Source: DATBLE01 sp963841405
GTDB taxonomy: Bacteria; Actinomycetota; Thermoleophilia; Gaiellales; Gaiellaceae
Direction of reading: 5' to 3'
Assembly (NCBI GenBank): GCA_963841405.1
Contig: CAWJCM010000008.1
Location: 45,357-109,356 of the forward strand
DNA length: 64,000 nt
In this document: positions 8,280 through 17,122 of the stretch, in pieces
How the letters are laid out: each line of letters begins with the position of its first letter
How positions within the stretch are numbered: position 1 is the first letter of the stretch
Program-made: the position numbers and the translations under genes
Notes under the pieces: generated by a model
What the model saw: only the letters and a program-made list of their open reading frames with translations
What the model was told of the DNA's origin: nothing
The model's database searches: none

Positions 8280-8848
8280 CAGCGCGCGCGCTCCAGCGCC
8301 TTCAGTGCCCGCCGCACGTTGCCGAGGGCGTGGAGGGTGCCCGACGGATGCGCGGCCAGCGCCTTCAGGAATCCGAGCGGACGGGGCCGACCGTCGGGCG
8401 TCACAGCCCGGGCGAGGGATCCGAGCGGCTCGGCCGGGGTGTCGCTGATCGCCCGCACACAGCCGCGCAGGCGGCCGGTGGCGGCGAGCATGCCGCTCTC
8501 CATGTCGAGGGCGTCGGCGCCCGTTCGATCGTGCAGCCGACGGAGCTCGGCCGGATCGTCGATGAGGCGGTTCATGGCCAGGATCGTCCCGGCCCGGGCA
8601 CCCGCGAGGCCGAGACCGTCACCCTCCCACAGCACGGCGCCCTGCTCGTCGACGACACGCGTGGCGTCGATCACCGTGCCGATCGGGCTTCCGTTCATGC
8701 CGCCGGCGACGCCGAACGAGACGAGCTCGCCGGCCGGGGCGCCGCGCCGGACGCACACGCCGACCCGAGCCGTCCGATGGCCCGCACGGCGCGCGGCCCG
8801 CTCCTCGGGGCCGGTCGCGCAGGCGAACGTCAGCCGGTCAAGGTCCAC
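8279..8848 (-). CDS. hpnG: Hopanoid-associated nucleoside phosphorylase
   Basis: This protein of about 189 residues belongs to the purine nucleoside phosphorylase/MTA-SAH nucleosidase fold. FGVAGGMNG forms the phosphate/ribose loop, and ALDMESGMLAATG carries the MExE-like ribose-binding glutamate, followed by VRAISDTP with the base-contacting Asp. HpnG releases adenine from adenosylhopane to give phosphoribosyl-hopane after HpnH has acted. It sits immediately after hpnH, overlapping it by 19 bp if the GTG at 8848 is the start; no in-frame alternative start is better. It is shorter than many family members. Confidence 0.82.
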   Translation of the reverse strand: MDLDRLTFACATGPEERAARRAGHRTARVGVCVRRGAPAGELVSFGVAGGMNGSPIGTVIDATRVVDEQGAVLWEGDGLGLAGARAGTILAMNRLIDDPAELRRLHDRTGADALDMESGMLAATGRLRGCVRAISDTPAEPLGSLARAVTPDGRPRPLGFLKALAAHPSGTLHALGNVRRALKALERAR

Positions 8849-9834
8849 GCCATGCTCCGGACGGTCTCCTTCACGCTCGAGGTGGCGGCGTAGGCCGCCG
8901 ACGGCTCGAACCCCGAGTGGATCCCGCAGTGCTCGCAGCGCGGGTCGTTCCCGGGGCCGTACGAGTCCCACTCGATGTTCTCCAGCAGCGCGTCGTAGGT
9001 CGGGAAGATGCCGTCGGTGAGCAGGTAGCAGGGGCCCTTCCAGCCGTACGGGTTCCGTGTGATCGATCCCCACGGCGCACATGGGAGCTTGCGGTCGCCG
9101 GTGAGGAAGTCCTGGTAGATCGGGCTCGCCAGCCAGCGGAAGCCGTGCTTGCGGACGGCCGAGCGGATCTCGCGGAACTTCGCCTCGTGCTCGTCGCGCG
9201 TCATCGTCAGGGCGGGGTCGATCTGCGAGTACTGGTAGCCGGGCGCGATCAGCATCCCGTCGATCCCGACGTCGTTCGTCAGGTAGCCCATCATCTCGAT
9301 CACGTCGTCGACCGAGCTCTCCTTGAACACCGTCGTGTTCGTGGTCACGCGGAAGCCGGCCGCTCTAGCCTGCTTGATCGCGTCGACGGCGATGTCCCAG
9401 AGCCCGGGGTAGTCGCAGACGTAGTCGTGGATCTCGCGCATGCCGTCGAGGTGGACGACGAAGGTCAGCCGCGGGTCGGGCTTGAAGACCTCGAGGTACT
9501 CGGTCAGCTTGAGCGCGTTCGTGCACAGGTCGATGTTCTTCCGCAGCTCCAGCATCCCGGCGACGACGTCCTCGATCCCCTTGTAGATCAGCGGCTCGCC
9601 GCCGCAGATCGACACCACCGGCGCCGGGCACTGGACGCCGGCGTCGATGCACTCGTCCACCGAGAGGCGCGCCTTGTTCGACTCGTACTCGCGGATCTTC
9701 CCGCAGCCGATGCAGGCGAGGTTGCAGGCCAGCGTCGGCTCGAGCATCAGGACGAGCGGGTAGAGCTCGCCCTTGCGCTTCTGCGACGCGACGTAGCGGC
9801 CGATCTGGACGGTCGAGCGCAGGGGAAACTTCAC
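8830..9834 (-). CDS. hpnH: Adenosyl-hopene transferase, radical SAM
   Basis: This 334-residue protein is the radical SAM enzyme that joins the 5'-deoxyadenosyl group to diploptene, giving adenosylhopane, the first step of C35 hopanoid side-chain extension. The cluster motif CNLACIGC (C37, C41, C44) is intact and ICGGEPLIYKG follows as the SAM-binding GGE block. A CxHCxIH segment near the C-terminus (CEHCGIHSGFEPSA) matches the family tail. The GTG start overlaps the shc stop as GTGA. Confidence 0.95.
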   Translation of the reverse strand: MKFPLRSTVQIGRYVASQKRKGELYPLVLMLEPTLACNLACIGCGKIREYESNKARLSVDECIDAGVQCPAPVVSICGGEPLIYKGIEDVVAGMLELRKNIDLCTNALKLTEYLEVFKPDPRLTFVVHLDGMREIHDYVCDYPGLWDIAVDAIKQARAAGFRVTTNTTVFKESSVDDVIEMMGYLTNDVGIDGMLIAPGYQYSQIDPALTMTRDEHEAKFREIRSAVRKHGFRWLASPIYQDFLTGDRKLPCAPWGSITRNPYGWKGPCYLLTDGIFPTYDALLENIEWDSYGPGNDPRCEHCGIHSGFEPSAAYAATSSVKETVRSMAWTLTG

Positions 9835-11642
9835 GAGTTCAACCTTTCTCTCAGGCGGCCGAGGGCCATGAGCGGGAAGTGGAGCCGGTAGAGGTGGTAA
9901 CGGATCATGAAGTCGGTCGGGAACCCGGTGCCGGTGTAGTGCTCCTCATTCCAGTCGCCGTTCGCCTCCTGCTTCGCACAAAGATAGTCGGCCGCGTCCG
10001 ACGCCGAGGCTCTCCGCGCTTCGCCTGCCGCGACGTAGCCTAGTAATGCCCAGGCTGTTTGTGAAGCAGTGGCCGTGCCCCGGCCGCGGATGGTCGTCTC
10101 CTGGTAGGAGCGGATGTCCTCCCCGAAACCGCCCGCCGCCTGCTGGACCGAGTCCAGCCAGTCCACGGCCTTCCGTACCACCGGATGCTCCGGCTCGAAA
10201 CCACTCGCCTCGAGCGCCGGCAGGGCCGCGCCGGTGCCGTACACGTGGTTGACGCCCCAGCGACCCCACCAGGAGCCGTCCCCCTGCTGCTCGCGGACGA
10301 GGTAGTCGACGCCACGGCCGACCGCGTCGGCGTAGCGAGGCGCCGGTGCGAGCGCCTCGAGCGCGTGCGCGGACACGTCCTCGCTGGGCGGGTCGATCAC
10401 GTAGCCGAAGTCGCAGAACGGCAGCTTGTAGAGCCAGTGGCTGGAATTGTCGATGTCGAAGGCGCCCCAGCCGCCGTTCGCCGACTGCATGCCCTCGATC
10501 CAGTCGAGGCCGCGGCGGACGGCGTCGTCGCCCATGCCGAGCTCGCGGAGGGCGAGCGCGACGACGGCGGTGTCGTCCACGTCCGGGTAGAGATCGTTCT
10601 CGAACTCGAACGCCCAGCCGCCCGGTGCGAGGTCGGGGCGGCGGATCGACCAGTCGCCCTTGCCGGTGACCTCCTCGGCGAGCAACCACTCGCCGGCGCT
10701 GCGGAGCTGAGGGTGATCGGCGGGGACGCCGGCGGCGCGGAGAGCGATCACCGAGAGGCCCGTGTCCCAGACCGGCGACTGGCACGCCTCGGGCCTCAGG
10801 CGGTCGCCGTCCTCGACCATGAACGTGCCCCAGCCCTCGACCGCCCGGCGCAGCGTCTCGTCCTCGAACCCGCGCCCGAGCGCAGCCAGCATCACGATCG
10901 ACCAGACCCACGGCGGCTGGATGCCGCCCCACGAGCCGTCGGCCTCCTGGCGCTCCTTCACCCAGGCCTCCGCCGCCTCGATCGCGCGGCGGCGCAGCGG
11001 GCTCGGACGCGGCGGCCGCTTCGACTCGCCGGGCCGGGCGCCGATCTCTCTCAGCTCGACGTCCGCGTGCCGCACCGGCCGCAGCGCCCAGACGACGGAG
11101 AGCGGCACCACGGTCTGGCGCGCCCAGCAGGCGAAGTTGTAGATCGAGAACGGCGCGCCCGGCGGGAGCAGGATCAGCTCCGGCGGGATCGGCGTGACGC
11201 GCTGCCACGGCCAGTGTCCGAGCAGCGCCATGAAGCACTTCGTGAAGACGCGGCTTTGCCCCACCCCGCCCGCCTGGCGGATGTAGGCGAGGGTCTCTTC
11301 ACCCGGATCGACGCCGGCCATCTTCAGCGCGACGTACGACTCGATCGTGGTCGAGAGGTCAGCCGGGCCCTCCCACCAGTTCGACCACGTCCCGTCGTCG
11401 CGGCAGCGGGCGAGCAGGTCGTTGGCGAGACGCCGGTCGGTGTTCGGGTCGCGCAGGCCGAGCACATGGAGCCAGAAGAGGTGCTCCGCGATCATGGTCG
11501 CGTTCGACTCCAACTCGCCCACCCACCAGCCGTCCGGGTGCTGGAGCTCGAGCAGGCGCGTGGACGCCTTGTCGACCGCAGCGTCGAGCCGGGTCAGCAC
11601 CGCACCCGCTCCGGCGCCGGCCAAGCCGACGCCTGCGCTCAC
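9831..11642 (-). CDS. shc: Squalene-hopene cyclase
   Basis: This 603-residue class-II terpene cyclase converts squalene to hopene/diplopterol at the inner membrane. The catalytic acid motif DVDD is at residues 354-357 (LYPDVDDTAVV). Several QW repeats are visible (QHPDGWW near 34, QEADGSWGG near 232, MQSANGGWGAF, QQGDGSWWGRWG, QQAAGGFGE). The GTG start at 11642 gives an N-terminus of normal length for bacterial cyclases. It follows hpnE by 37 bp and is coupled to hpnH by a 4-bp overlap. Confidence 0.97.
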   Translation of the reverse strand: MSAGVGLAGAGAGAVLTRLDAAVDKASTRLLELQHPDGWWVGELESNATMIAEHLFWLHVLGLRDPNTDRRLANDLLARCRDDGTWSNWWEGPADLSTTIESYVALKMAGVDPGEETLAYIRQAGGVGQSRVFTKCFMALLGHWPWQRVTPIPPELILLPPGAPFSIYNFACWARQTVVPLSVVWALRPVRHADVELREIGARPGESKRPPRPSPLRRRAIEAAEAWVKERQEADGSWGGIQPPWVWSIVMLAALGRGFEDETLRRAVEGWGTFMVEDGDRLRPEACQSPVWDTGLSVIALRAAGVPADHPQLRSAGEWLLAEEVTGKGDWSIRRPDLAPGGWAFEFENDLYPDVDDTAVVALALRELGMGDDAVRRGLDWIEGMQSANGGWGAFDIDNSSHWLYKLPFCDFGYVIDPPSEDVSAHALEALAPAPRYADAVGRGVDYLVREQQGDGSWWGRWGVNHVYGTGAALPALEASGFEPEHPVVRKAVDWLDSVQQAAGGFGEDIRSYQETTIRGRGTATASQTAWALLGYVAAGEARRASASDAADYLCAKQEANGDWNEEHYTGTGFPTDFMIRYHLYRLHFPLMALGRLRERLNS

Positions 11643-11679
11643 TGTTCGCCTCCGTCAAGCCTACGGCGAATGACCGCGG

Positions 11680-12957
11680 TCACGCGATCACCGTCCGGGC
11701 GGCCGCGACGCCGCTCCGGACCGCGGCCTCCATCGTCGCCGGCCAGTCGGAGGCGACCCAGGCGCCGGCGAGGTAGACGTTCGGCGTGCCGGTCCGCATC
11801 GTCCATCGCAGCCTACGTGTCCCGGGCCGGGCGGCGAAGGTGGCGCGCGGCTCGCGGCTGACCCGCGACCAGAGCAGCTCCGCCGGTCCCAGCCGCTCGG
11901 TCAGCGCGTCGGCCATCAGGTCGACCAGGCGGCGGCCGCGGATCTCGAGCAGCTCGGGGGCCCCGCTGGCGACGACGGTCAGGTACTGGCCGCCGTCGAG
12001 GGGAGAGTGGCCCGTGAGCGCGCCGCGGTCGAACACCCAATGGGCGGGCGAGTCGAGCAGGGACGCCAGCCGGTGCCGGAGGATCGGCCGGTCGAAGAGC
12101 AGGTGGACGCTGACGATCGGTGAGGCCTCGAACCCCGGCGGCTCCTCGCCCAGCAGACGGGCCGCCTCCGGTGCAGGGAGTGCCAGGATGACGGCGTCCG
12201 CGTCGAGCTCGTCGAGGGTCTCGACCCGGGACTCGAGCCGGACGTCGCCGCCCGCCTCGCGGAGTGCCTCGCCCGCCGCCTCCCCGTGCATCGCGCCGAG
12301 CGGCTCGGCGGGGAGCAGCAGATCGCCCGCGCCGCGCCCGCCGAGCAGCGCCGTCTGCACCGTGAAGATCCCGTAGTCGGCACCCGCCTCGTCCGTCGGG
12401 AGGTTGAGTCCCGGGCGGATGAAGACGTCCCAGAAGCGGTCGATCTCCTCCTGCCTCTGCCCGAGGGCCCGGAGCAGGTCGCCGAACGTCTGGTCCGCGT
12501 GCTCCTCCGGGGACAGTCCCCGCAGCCGCAGGGTCACGCGCGCGATCCGGAGCCGCGCCGACAGTGGCAGGTGCGAGTATCCGAGCAGTCGGAGCCCGGG
12601 CCGGACGAACGACGCGCGGCCCTGCTCGTCGATCACGGGGAGCGAGAGCGGCTCGCGCCGGAGCGCGCCGCCCTTGCCGATCCGCTCGACGAAGCGAATG
12701 TACTCGGTGAAGCAGCCGAGGGCGATGTGCTGGCCGTTGTCCGGAGGCGGCGGCGGGTCGCCCTCTCGCTCGGGCAGCGTCTGCACGGCGCCTCCGAGCT
12801 TCGGGCGCGCCTCGTGGAGGACGACTTCGCGCCCCGCGTCGACCAGCTCGAGCGCCGCGGCGAGGCCCGCGAGACCGCCGCCGACGACCGCGACCTTCCG
12901 CGGGTCCCCCTCCGAATGGGCCGGGGCTTGCGCAGACCCCTGTGCACGAACCGTCAC
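11680..12957 (-). CDS. hpnE: Hydroxysqualene dehydroxylase (squalene-associated FAD enzyme)
   Basis: This 425-residue FAD-dependent amine-oxidase-fold protein has the dinucleotide-binding VVGGGLAGLAAALEL at about residues 23-37 and the HpnE hallmark DNGQHIALGCFTEY at about 75-88. A C-terminal FAD block (YLAGAWVASDWPATMEAAVRSG) closes it. HpnE reduces hydroxysqualene to squalene, the third step of the HpnCDE route. It lies 77 bp downstream of hpnD and 37 bp upstream of shc. The GTG at 12957 gives a 20-residue extension before the FAD fold, so a later start is possible. Confidence 0.95.
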   Translation of the reverse strand: MTVRAQGSAQAPAHSEGDPRKVAVVGGGLAGLAAALELVDAGREVVLHEARPKLGGAVQTLPEREGDPPPPPDNGQHIALGCFTEYIRFVERIGKGGALRREPLSLPVIDEQGRASFVRPGLRLLGYSHLPLSARLRIARVTLRLRGLSPEEHADQTFGDLLRALGQRQEEIDRFWDVFIRPGLNLPTDEAGADYGIFTVQTALLGGRGAGDLLLPAEPLGAMHGEAAGEALREAGGDVRLESRVETLDELDADAVILALPAPEAARLLGEEPPGFEASPIVSVHLLFDRPILRHRLASLLDSPAHWVFDRGALTGHSPLDGGQYLTVVASGAPELLEIRGRRLVDLMADALTERLGPAELLWSRVSREPRATFAARPGTRRLRWTMRTGTPNVYLAGAWVASDWPATMEAAVRSGVAAARTVIA

Positions 12958-13034
12958 CCTCTTGTCACACCCTCGGTCTCAGAGACTGGGTTGGAAACGA
13001 CACGAGGAAAGACCCGACTGGAATGGGCGGAGGC

Positions 13035-13859
13035 TCACACGAGGTTCGCGGCGACGATGCGGAGCTTCGTCAGCGCCGACAGCCGCGGCGGGCCGCCGAA
13101 GACGTCGAAGCCGCGGGCCTCGATTCGCTCCAGGGTCGCACGGTAGAGACCGGCGAACGTGCCGACGCACGCCGAGCTACGGTGGTCGAGGTAGTCGAGC
13201 AGAGTCAGGCCCTCCGCCAGGTACGAACGAGCGCGCGCGGACTGGTATGCCATCAGTGCCTGCCACGCTGGAGTGAGCCGGCCCGCGGCGATGTCCGCCT
13301 CCTCGACGCCGAACGAGGCGAGCTCGTCCTGCGGCAGGTACACGCGACCGAGCTGCCAGTCCTCGCTGACGTCGCGCATGACGTTGATCAGCTGGAGCGC
13401 GATCCCGAGCGCCTGCGCCCGTTGCGGCTGGTCGGCGCCGTAGACGCCGATGCACGCCACGCCGACCGCTCCCGCGACATGCGCGCAGTAGTCCCGCAGC
13501 TCGTCGAAGGTCTCGTAGCGCTGCTGTTCGAGATCGGTCAGGCCGCCGTCGACGAGGGCGTGCAGCGCCTGGTCCGGGATCGGGAAGCGGCCGCGGGCGT
13601 CGGCGAGCGCGACCCACATCGCCTCGCCGTCCGGCGGCAGGTCGAGCCGGCGGTGCAGGTCCTCGAGGCGCGTCCGCTTCTCGTCGTCCGCCGCATCGCC
13701 GTCCGCGATGTCGTCGACCTCGCGAGCGAACGCGTAGATCGCGGCGATCGCGCGCCGCTTGGGCTTCGGCAGGACCATGATCCCGTATGCAAAGTTCCGG
13801 GCCCGGGCCCGCGTCAGCCGCTCGACCTCGGCGTAGGCGGCGTCGAGCGCGGCCGTCAC
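13035..13859 (-). CDS. hpnD: Presqualene diphosphate synthase
   Basis: This 274-residue all-alpha trans-isoprenyl synthase of the squalene/phytoene synthase family carries two Asp-rich Mg-diphosphate sites: REVDDIADGD at residues 47-55 and QLINVMRDVSEDW at about 157-169. HpnD condenses two farnesyl diphosphates to presqualene diphosphate. The GTG start overlaps the hpnC stop as GTGA. Assignment to HpnD rather than HpnC rests on the canonical DDIAD and RDVSED motifs and on gene order. Confidence 0.94.
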   Translation of the reverse strand: MTAALDAAYAEVERLTRARARNFAYGIMVLPKPKRRAIAAIYAFAREVDDIADGDAADDEKRTRLEDLHRRLDLPPDGEAMWVALADARGRFPIPDQALHALVDGGLTDLEQQRYETFDELRDYCAHVAGAVGVACIGVYGADQPQRAQALGIALQLINVMRDVSEDWQLGRVYLPQDELASFGVEEADIAAGRLTPAWQALMAYQSARARSYLAEGLTLLDYLDHRSSACVGTFAGLYRATLERIEARGFDVFGGPPRLSALTKLRIVAANLV

Positions 13860-14689
13860 CGGCGCAGCGCCTCGCGCGCGAGCCGGAGCCGGGACGGCCG
13901 GGGCCGGCTCGTGAAGATGTCCCAGCCGGCGTCCTCGAGCGCCTCGAGCGCCGCCAGTCCGCCGCGGGCGAACAGCCCGACGGCCCGCCCGACCCGGCCG
14001 CCGATTCGCTCCCGCAGGAGCCGTCCCCCCGAGAGCAGCCCGCGCGCGCGGTCGGCCTCGAACCGCAGCAGCCGCGTCAGGGGCTCGTTCGGCGCGCCCA
14101 GCACCGTCACGTCGTATCGCCGCCGGTCCTCGACCGGCAGGTACACACGCCCGAGCCCGAGATCGCGGGGAACGTCCTGGAGGAAGTTGACGAGCTGGAG
14201 CCCCGTGCAGACGTCGTCTGAATCGCGCACGAGCTCACGCTCGTACGCGAGGCCGAGCAAACCCAGAACCAACCTCCCCACCGGATCGGCCGAATGGGCA
14301 CAGTACCCGCGGAGGTCGGCCCAGGTCGCGTACTCGGAGATCCGCTGGTCCATCCGGTTGGCTTCGATCAGGCGCAGGAACGGCTCGCGGGGCAGATCGA
14401 ACTGGCGGATCGTCGGCCGGAGCTGTCGCATCACGGGCCACGCCGGGGCTCCGGTGCCGTAACAGGCGTCCACCTCGCCTTCGAGCTCGTCGAGGAGCGC
14501 GAGGCGGTCGCCCTCGACCTCGTCGCCGAGGATGTCCACGAGCCGGGCGAAGCCGTACACCGCGCGGAGGTGTGGCCGCAGCGCACGCGGGAAGAGGAGC
14601 GAAGCGACCGGGAAGTTCTCCGTCCGCGCGCGGGCGGCGACGACAGCCGGGTCCACGCCCCTATGAAACCGAATCGGGGACAGGTCCAT
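13856..14689 (-). CDS. hpnC: Hydroxysqualene synthase
   Basis: This 277-residue member of the squalene/phytoene synthase family has a first Asp motif of VDILGDE (D52, D56) and a second of QLVNFLQDVPRDLG at about residues 164-177, the form typical of HpnC. It converts presqualene diphosphate to hydroxysqualene. It is the first gene of the minus-strand hopanoid operon, and its ATG at 14689 faces the divergent alcohol dehydrogenase across 52 bp, where the operon promoter must lie. Confidence 0.94.
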   Translation of the reverse strand: MDLSPIRFHRGVDPAVVAARARTENFPVASLLFPRALRPHLRAVYGFARLVDILGDEVEGDRLALLDELEGEVDACYGTGAPAWPVMRQLRPTIRQFDLPREPFLRLIEANRMDQRISEYATWADLRGYCAHSADPVGRLVLGLLGLAYERELVRDSDDVCTGLQLVNFLQDVPRDLGLGRVYLPVEDRRRYDVTVLGAPNEPLTRLLRFEADRARGLLSGGRLLRERIGGRVGRAVGLFARGGLAALEALEDAGWDIFTSRPRPSRLRLAREALRR

Positions 14690-14741
14690 CGGGCCGGCCG
14701 CTCTCCATGCTCATCGATGCAGCGTCTGCGACGATCGGTCC

Positions 14742-15695
14742 GTGAGGGCAATGGTGCTCGACCGGCCGGGACAGCCGCTCCACGCGGCCGCGTTGCCCGA
14801 TCCCGAGCCGGACCCGGGTCAGGTGCTGCTGGAGGTGCGCGCATGTGGGATCTGCCGAACCGACCTGCACGTCGTCGACGGCGAGCTCACCCACCCGAAG
14901 CTGCCGCTCGTCCCGGGACACCAGATCGTCGGCGTCGCCGACGACGGCCGCCGCCTGGGCGTGCCCTGGCTCGGCTGGACCGACGGCGACTGCCGCTACT
15001 GCAGGCGCGGCCTGGAGAACCTCTGCGATCGTGCCCGGTTCACGGGGTACGACCTCGACGGCGGCTACGCCGAGCGGGTGGTCGCCGACGAGCGCTTCTG
15101 CTTCCCGATCCCCGACCGCTATACGGACGAGGAGGCGGCGCCGCTGCTCTGCGCCGGCTTGATCGGCTACCGCTCGCTGCGCCTGGCCGGCGACGCGGAG
15201 CGCGTCGGGCTGTACGGGTTCGGCGCCTCCGCGCACATCGTCGCCCAGGTCGCGCGCCACCAGGGCCGGCGCGTGTTCGCGTTCACGAAGCCCGGCGACG
15301 CGCCGGGTCAGGCGTTTGCCCGCGAGCTGGGCGCCGAATGGGCCGGAGGGTCGGACGAGCGGCCGCCCGAGGAGCTCGACGCGGCGATCCTGTTCGCCCC
15401 GGCCGGGGAGCTCGTCCCGACTGCGCTCGCCGCGCTGGCGAAGGGCGGCACGGTCGTCTGCGCGGGCATCCACATGAGCGATCTTCCCTCCTTCCCGTAC
15501 GACCTGCTCTGGGGCGAGCGGCAGCTGCGCTCGGTCGCCAACCTGACCAGGGCGGACGGCGACGAGTTCCTCGCGCTCGCTCCGCAGGTGCCGGTGCGGA
15601 CGCGGGTGGAGGTGTTCCCGCTGGCCGAGGCGAACGAGGCGCTCGACCGCCTTCGCGCCGGCCGGATCACGGGCGCCGCCGTCCTCGTTCTCTAG
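14742..15695 (+). CDS. Zinc-type alcohol dehydrogenase (MDR), altered structural zinc site
   Basis: The protein has 317 residues. The catalytic zinc site is present: CGICRTDLHVVDGEL near residue 35 and GHQIVGV near 59. GLYGFGASAHIVAQVA near 160 is the NAD(P)-binding turn. The structural zinc lobe reads WTDGDCRYCRRGLENLC: the usual first Cys is Asp, leaving three cysteines. Close homologues are annotated as AdhP-like zinc-dependent alcohol dehydrogenases. It starts at a GTG divergent from the hopanoid operon, and its stop overlaps the convergent secreted protein by 4 bp. Confidence 0.88.
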   Translation: MRAMVLDRPGQPLHAAALPDPEPDPGQVLLEVRACGICRTDLHVVDGELTHPKLPLVPGHQIVGVADDGRRLGVPWLGWTDGDCRYCRRGLENLCDRARFTGYDLDGGYAERVVADERFCFPIPDRYTDEEAAPLLCAGLIGYRSLRLAGDAERVGLYGFGASAHIVAQVARHQGRRVFAFTKPGDAPGQAFARELGAEWAGGSDERPPEELDAAILFAPAGELVPTALAALAKGGTVVCAGIHMSDLPSFPYDLLWGERQLRSVANLTRADGDEFLALAPQVPVRTRVEVFPLAEANEALDRLRAGRITGAAVLVL

Positions 15696-16183
15696 CGGCA
15701 CTCGGTCGCGTTGAGCGCGACGTACACCGCCTGGCCCCCGCGGCCGACCCCGACGACGCCGACCCGCTTCCCACCCTCCACCGTGAAGATCAGCAGGCCG
15801 AGGCGGTACGCCACGATCCTCCTGCCCTGCCGGAACGGGGCGAGGCGTGAGCCGTAGGCACGCTTCAGCTCCGCCGCCGTGGAACACGGCCCGATCCGCT
15901 CGGCGGTCTTCAGCCGCCGGTTCCAGGTGGTGACGACTGCGACGCCCCGCGTGCCCGTGCGGAAGTAGCTCTCCACCTTCTGCCCCGGGGAGACGAGCCG
16001 CAGGTAGCCGTCCTCCAGGCGGTCGAACCGGACCGGCCCGGTCATCCGCGCCGCGGCCTGAGCCCGCGTCTCGCCCAGCCGGATGCCGGCGATCGACGCG
16101 GGCGTGATCGCGGGCGCCGGCGTGGCCGCAGCGGCCAGCGGCGCGGTCAGGGCGACGGTGACGAGGACGATCGCGGCCCGCAT
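15692..16183 (-). CDS. Secreted protein, function unknown
   Basis: This 163-residue protein begins with a clear Sec signal peptide (MRAAIVLVTVALTAPLAAAA) and then a compact domain starting ITPASIAGIRLGETRAQAA. That opening resembles small beta-rich secreted domains of actinobacteria that begin with an I-x-G-I-x-L-G motif. Two cysteines (PCSTAAEL and the C-terminal TECR) could form one disulfide. No enzyme motif is visible. It is convergent with the alcohol dehydrogenase and upstream of the M28-like gene on the same strand. Confidence 0.75.
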   Translation of the reverse strand: MRAAIVLVTVALTAPLAAAATPAPAITPASIAGIRLGETRAQAAARMTGPVRFDRLEDGYLRLVSPGQKVESYFRTGTRGVAVVTTWNRRLKTAERIGPCSTAAELKRAYGSRLAPFRQGRRIVAYRLGLLIFTVEGGKRVGVVGVGRGGQAVYVALNATECR

Positions 16184-16204
16184 CGTGCGTGCACGTTACT
16201 CCGG

Positions 16205-17122
16205 TCAGCGGGTCCGGCGAAGACGGTCGGATCGGATCAGCTCGAGCACGGTCGAGCCGATCTGCTGCAGGTTGGCCTGCGAGACCTGGCCCAGGTCGTC
16301 GCAGAGCTTCTGCCAGCAGCGGTAGCGGAAGTCGATCAGGTCGATGGCCGGGATGCCCGCCTCCAGGAAGGGCGTGTGATCGTCGATCACCGCCCCCTGC
16401 TCCCCTGCCGGGAAGAGCCCACTCGTCCTCGCGCGTGCCGCGGCGCCGCGCAGGCGCGACCAGAGCAGTACGTCCGAAGTCCGGTCACGGACCAGGCGGA
16501 GGTCGTGCAGGGCGATGAAGTCGAGGACGATCACCTCGCGCAGCTCGCGCGCGTGCGCAGCGGCGTACGCCTTGCTCCCGCGCAGGCCCTCGGCGTAGAA
16601 GTCGGAGAAGCCGGCGGGCGCCTCCTCGCCGTCGGTGAGCAGGAAGCGGACGGCCGCCTGGCCCGGCCGCGCCGGGTCGCTCCGGAGGGCCTTCGCGAGC
16701 GCGATCACCGCACCCACACCTGCCGCACTGTTGTTGGCGCCGAGGTAGCCGGGAACCGGGGTCGTGTCGTAGTGGGCGACGAGGACGATCGCCGGGAGCC
16801 GACCGGAGAGCTGGCCGACGATGTTGCGAAGCCCACCTGGCACGGCTTCGAAGTGGCCACCCGGGACGAGCTTGACGAGCCGCGCCGCGGCCGCGCGCTG
16901 CGCCGCCGACCCGGCCGGACGAGGGCCGAACGACAGCTGGAGCTTCGTCAGCCGGTAGGCATACCCGCCGTCGAAAGCCGCGCCGGGCTGGACGGCGGTC
17001 CCGCGGGCGCCGGACGCTCCGACGGCGACGAGCGCCGCCGCACCCGAGACAGCGAGGGCCCGGCCTAGCCGAAATCGAACAAGGCGCGATGCGTCAGCCC
17101 GTCTGCCGTGGTTCTGAACCAT
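16205..17122 (-). CDS. M28-family (Zn peptidase/glutaminyl cyclase-like) protein with altered metal ligands
   Basis: The protein has 305 residues, a hydrophobic export segment at about residues 20-42 and an M28 fold. AHYDTTP carries the first His, FLLTDGEEAP the Glu-Glu pair and DDHTPFLEAGIPAIDLIDF the glutaminyl-cyclase-like Asp block. Two usual metal ligands are changed: the bridging Asp of GANDxxxG is Asn (GANNSAAG), and the last His of the YWHxxxDD-type motif is Gln (CWQKLCDD). It may bind one metal or be catalytically inactive. The only sensible start is the ATG at 17122, which overlaps the upstream gene by 58 bp. Confidence 0.78.
   Translation of the reverse strand: MVQNHGRRADASRLVRFRLGRALAVSGAAALVAVGASGARGTAVQPGAAFDGGYAYRLTKLQLSFGPRPAGSAAQRAAAARLVKLVPGGHFEAVPGGLRNIVGQLSGRLPAIVLVAHYDTTPVPGYLGANNSAAGVGAVIALAKALRSDPARPGQAAVRFLLTDGEEAPAGFSDFYAEGLRGSKAYAAAHARELREVIVLDFIALHDLRLVRDRTSDVLLWSRLRGAAARARTSGLFPAGEQGAVIDDHTPFLEAGIPAIDLIDFRYRCWQKLCDDLGQVSQANLQQIGSTVLELIRSDRLRRTR

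Noticed and set aside
12509..12521. GGGGACAGTCCCC, same core as the intergenic palindromes
   Set aside because: It lies inside hpnE and encodes conserved-looking residues (RGLSPEE), so chance within coding sequence is the simpler explanation.
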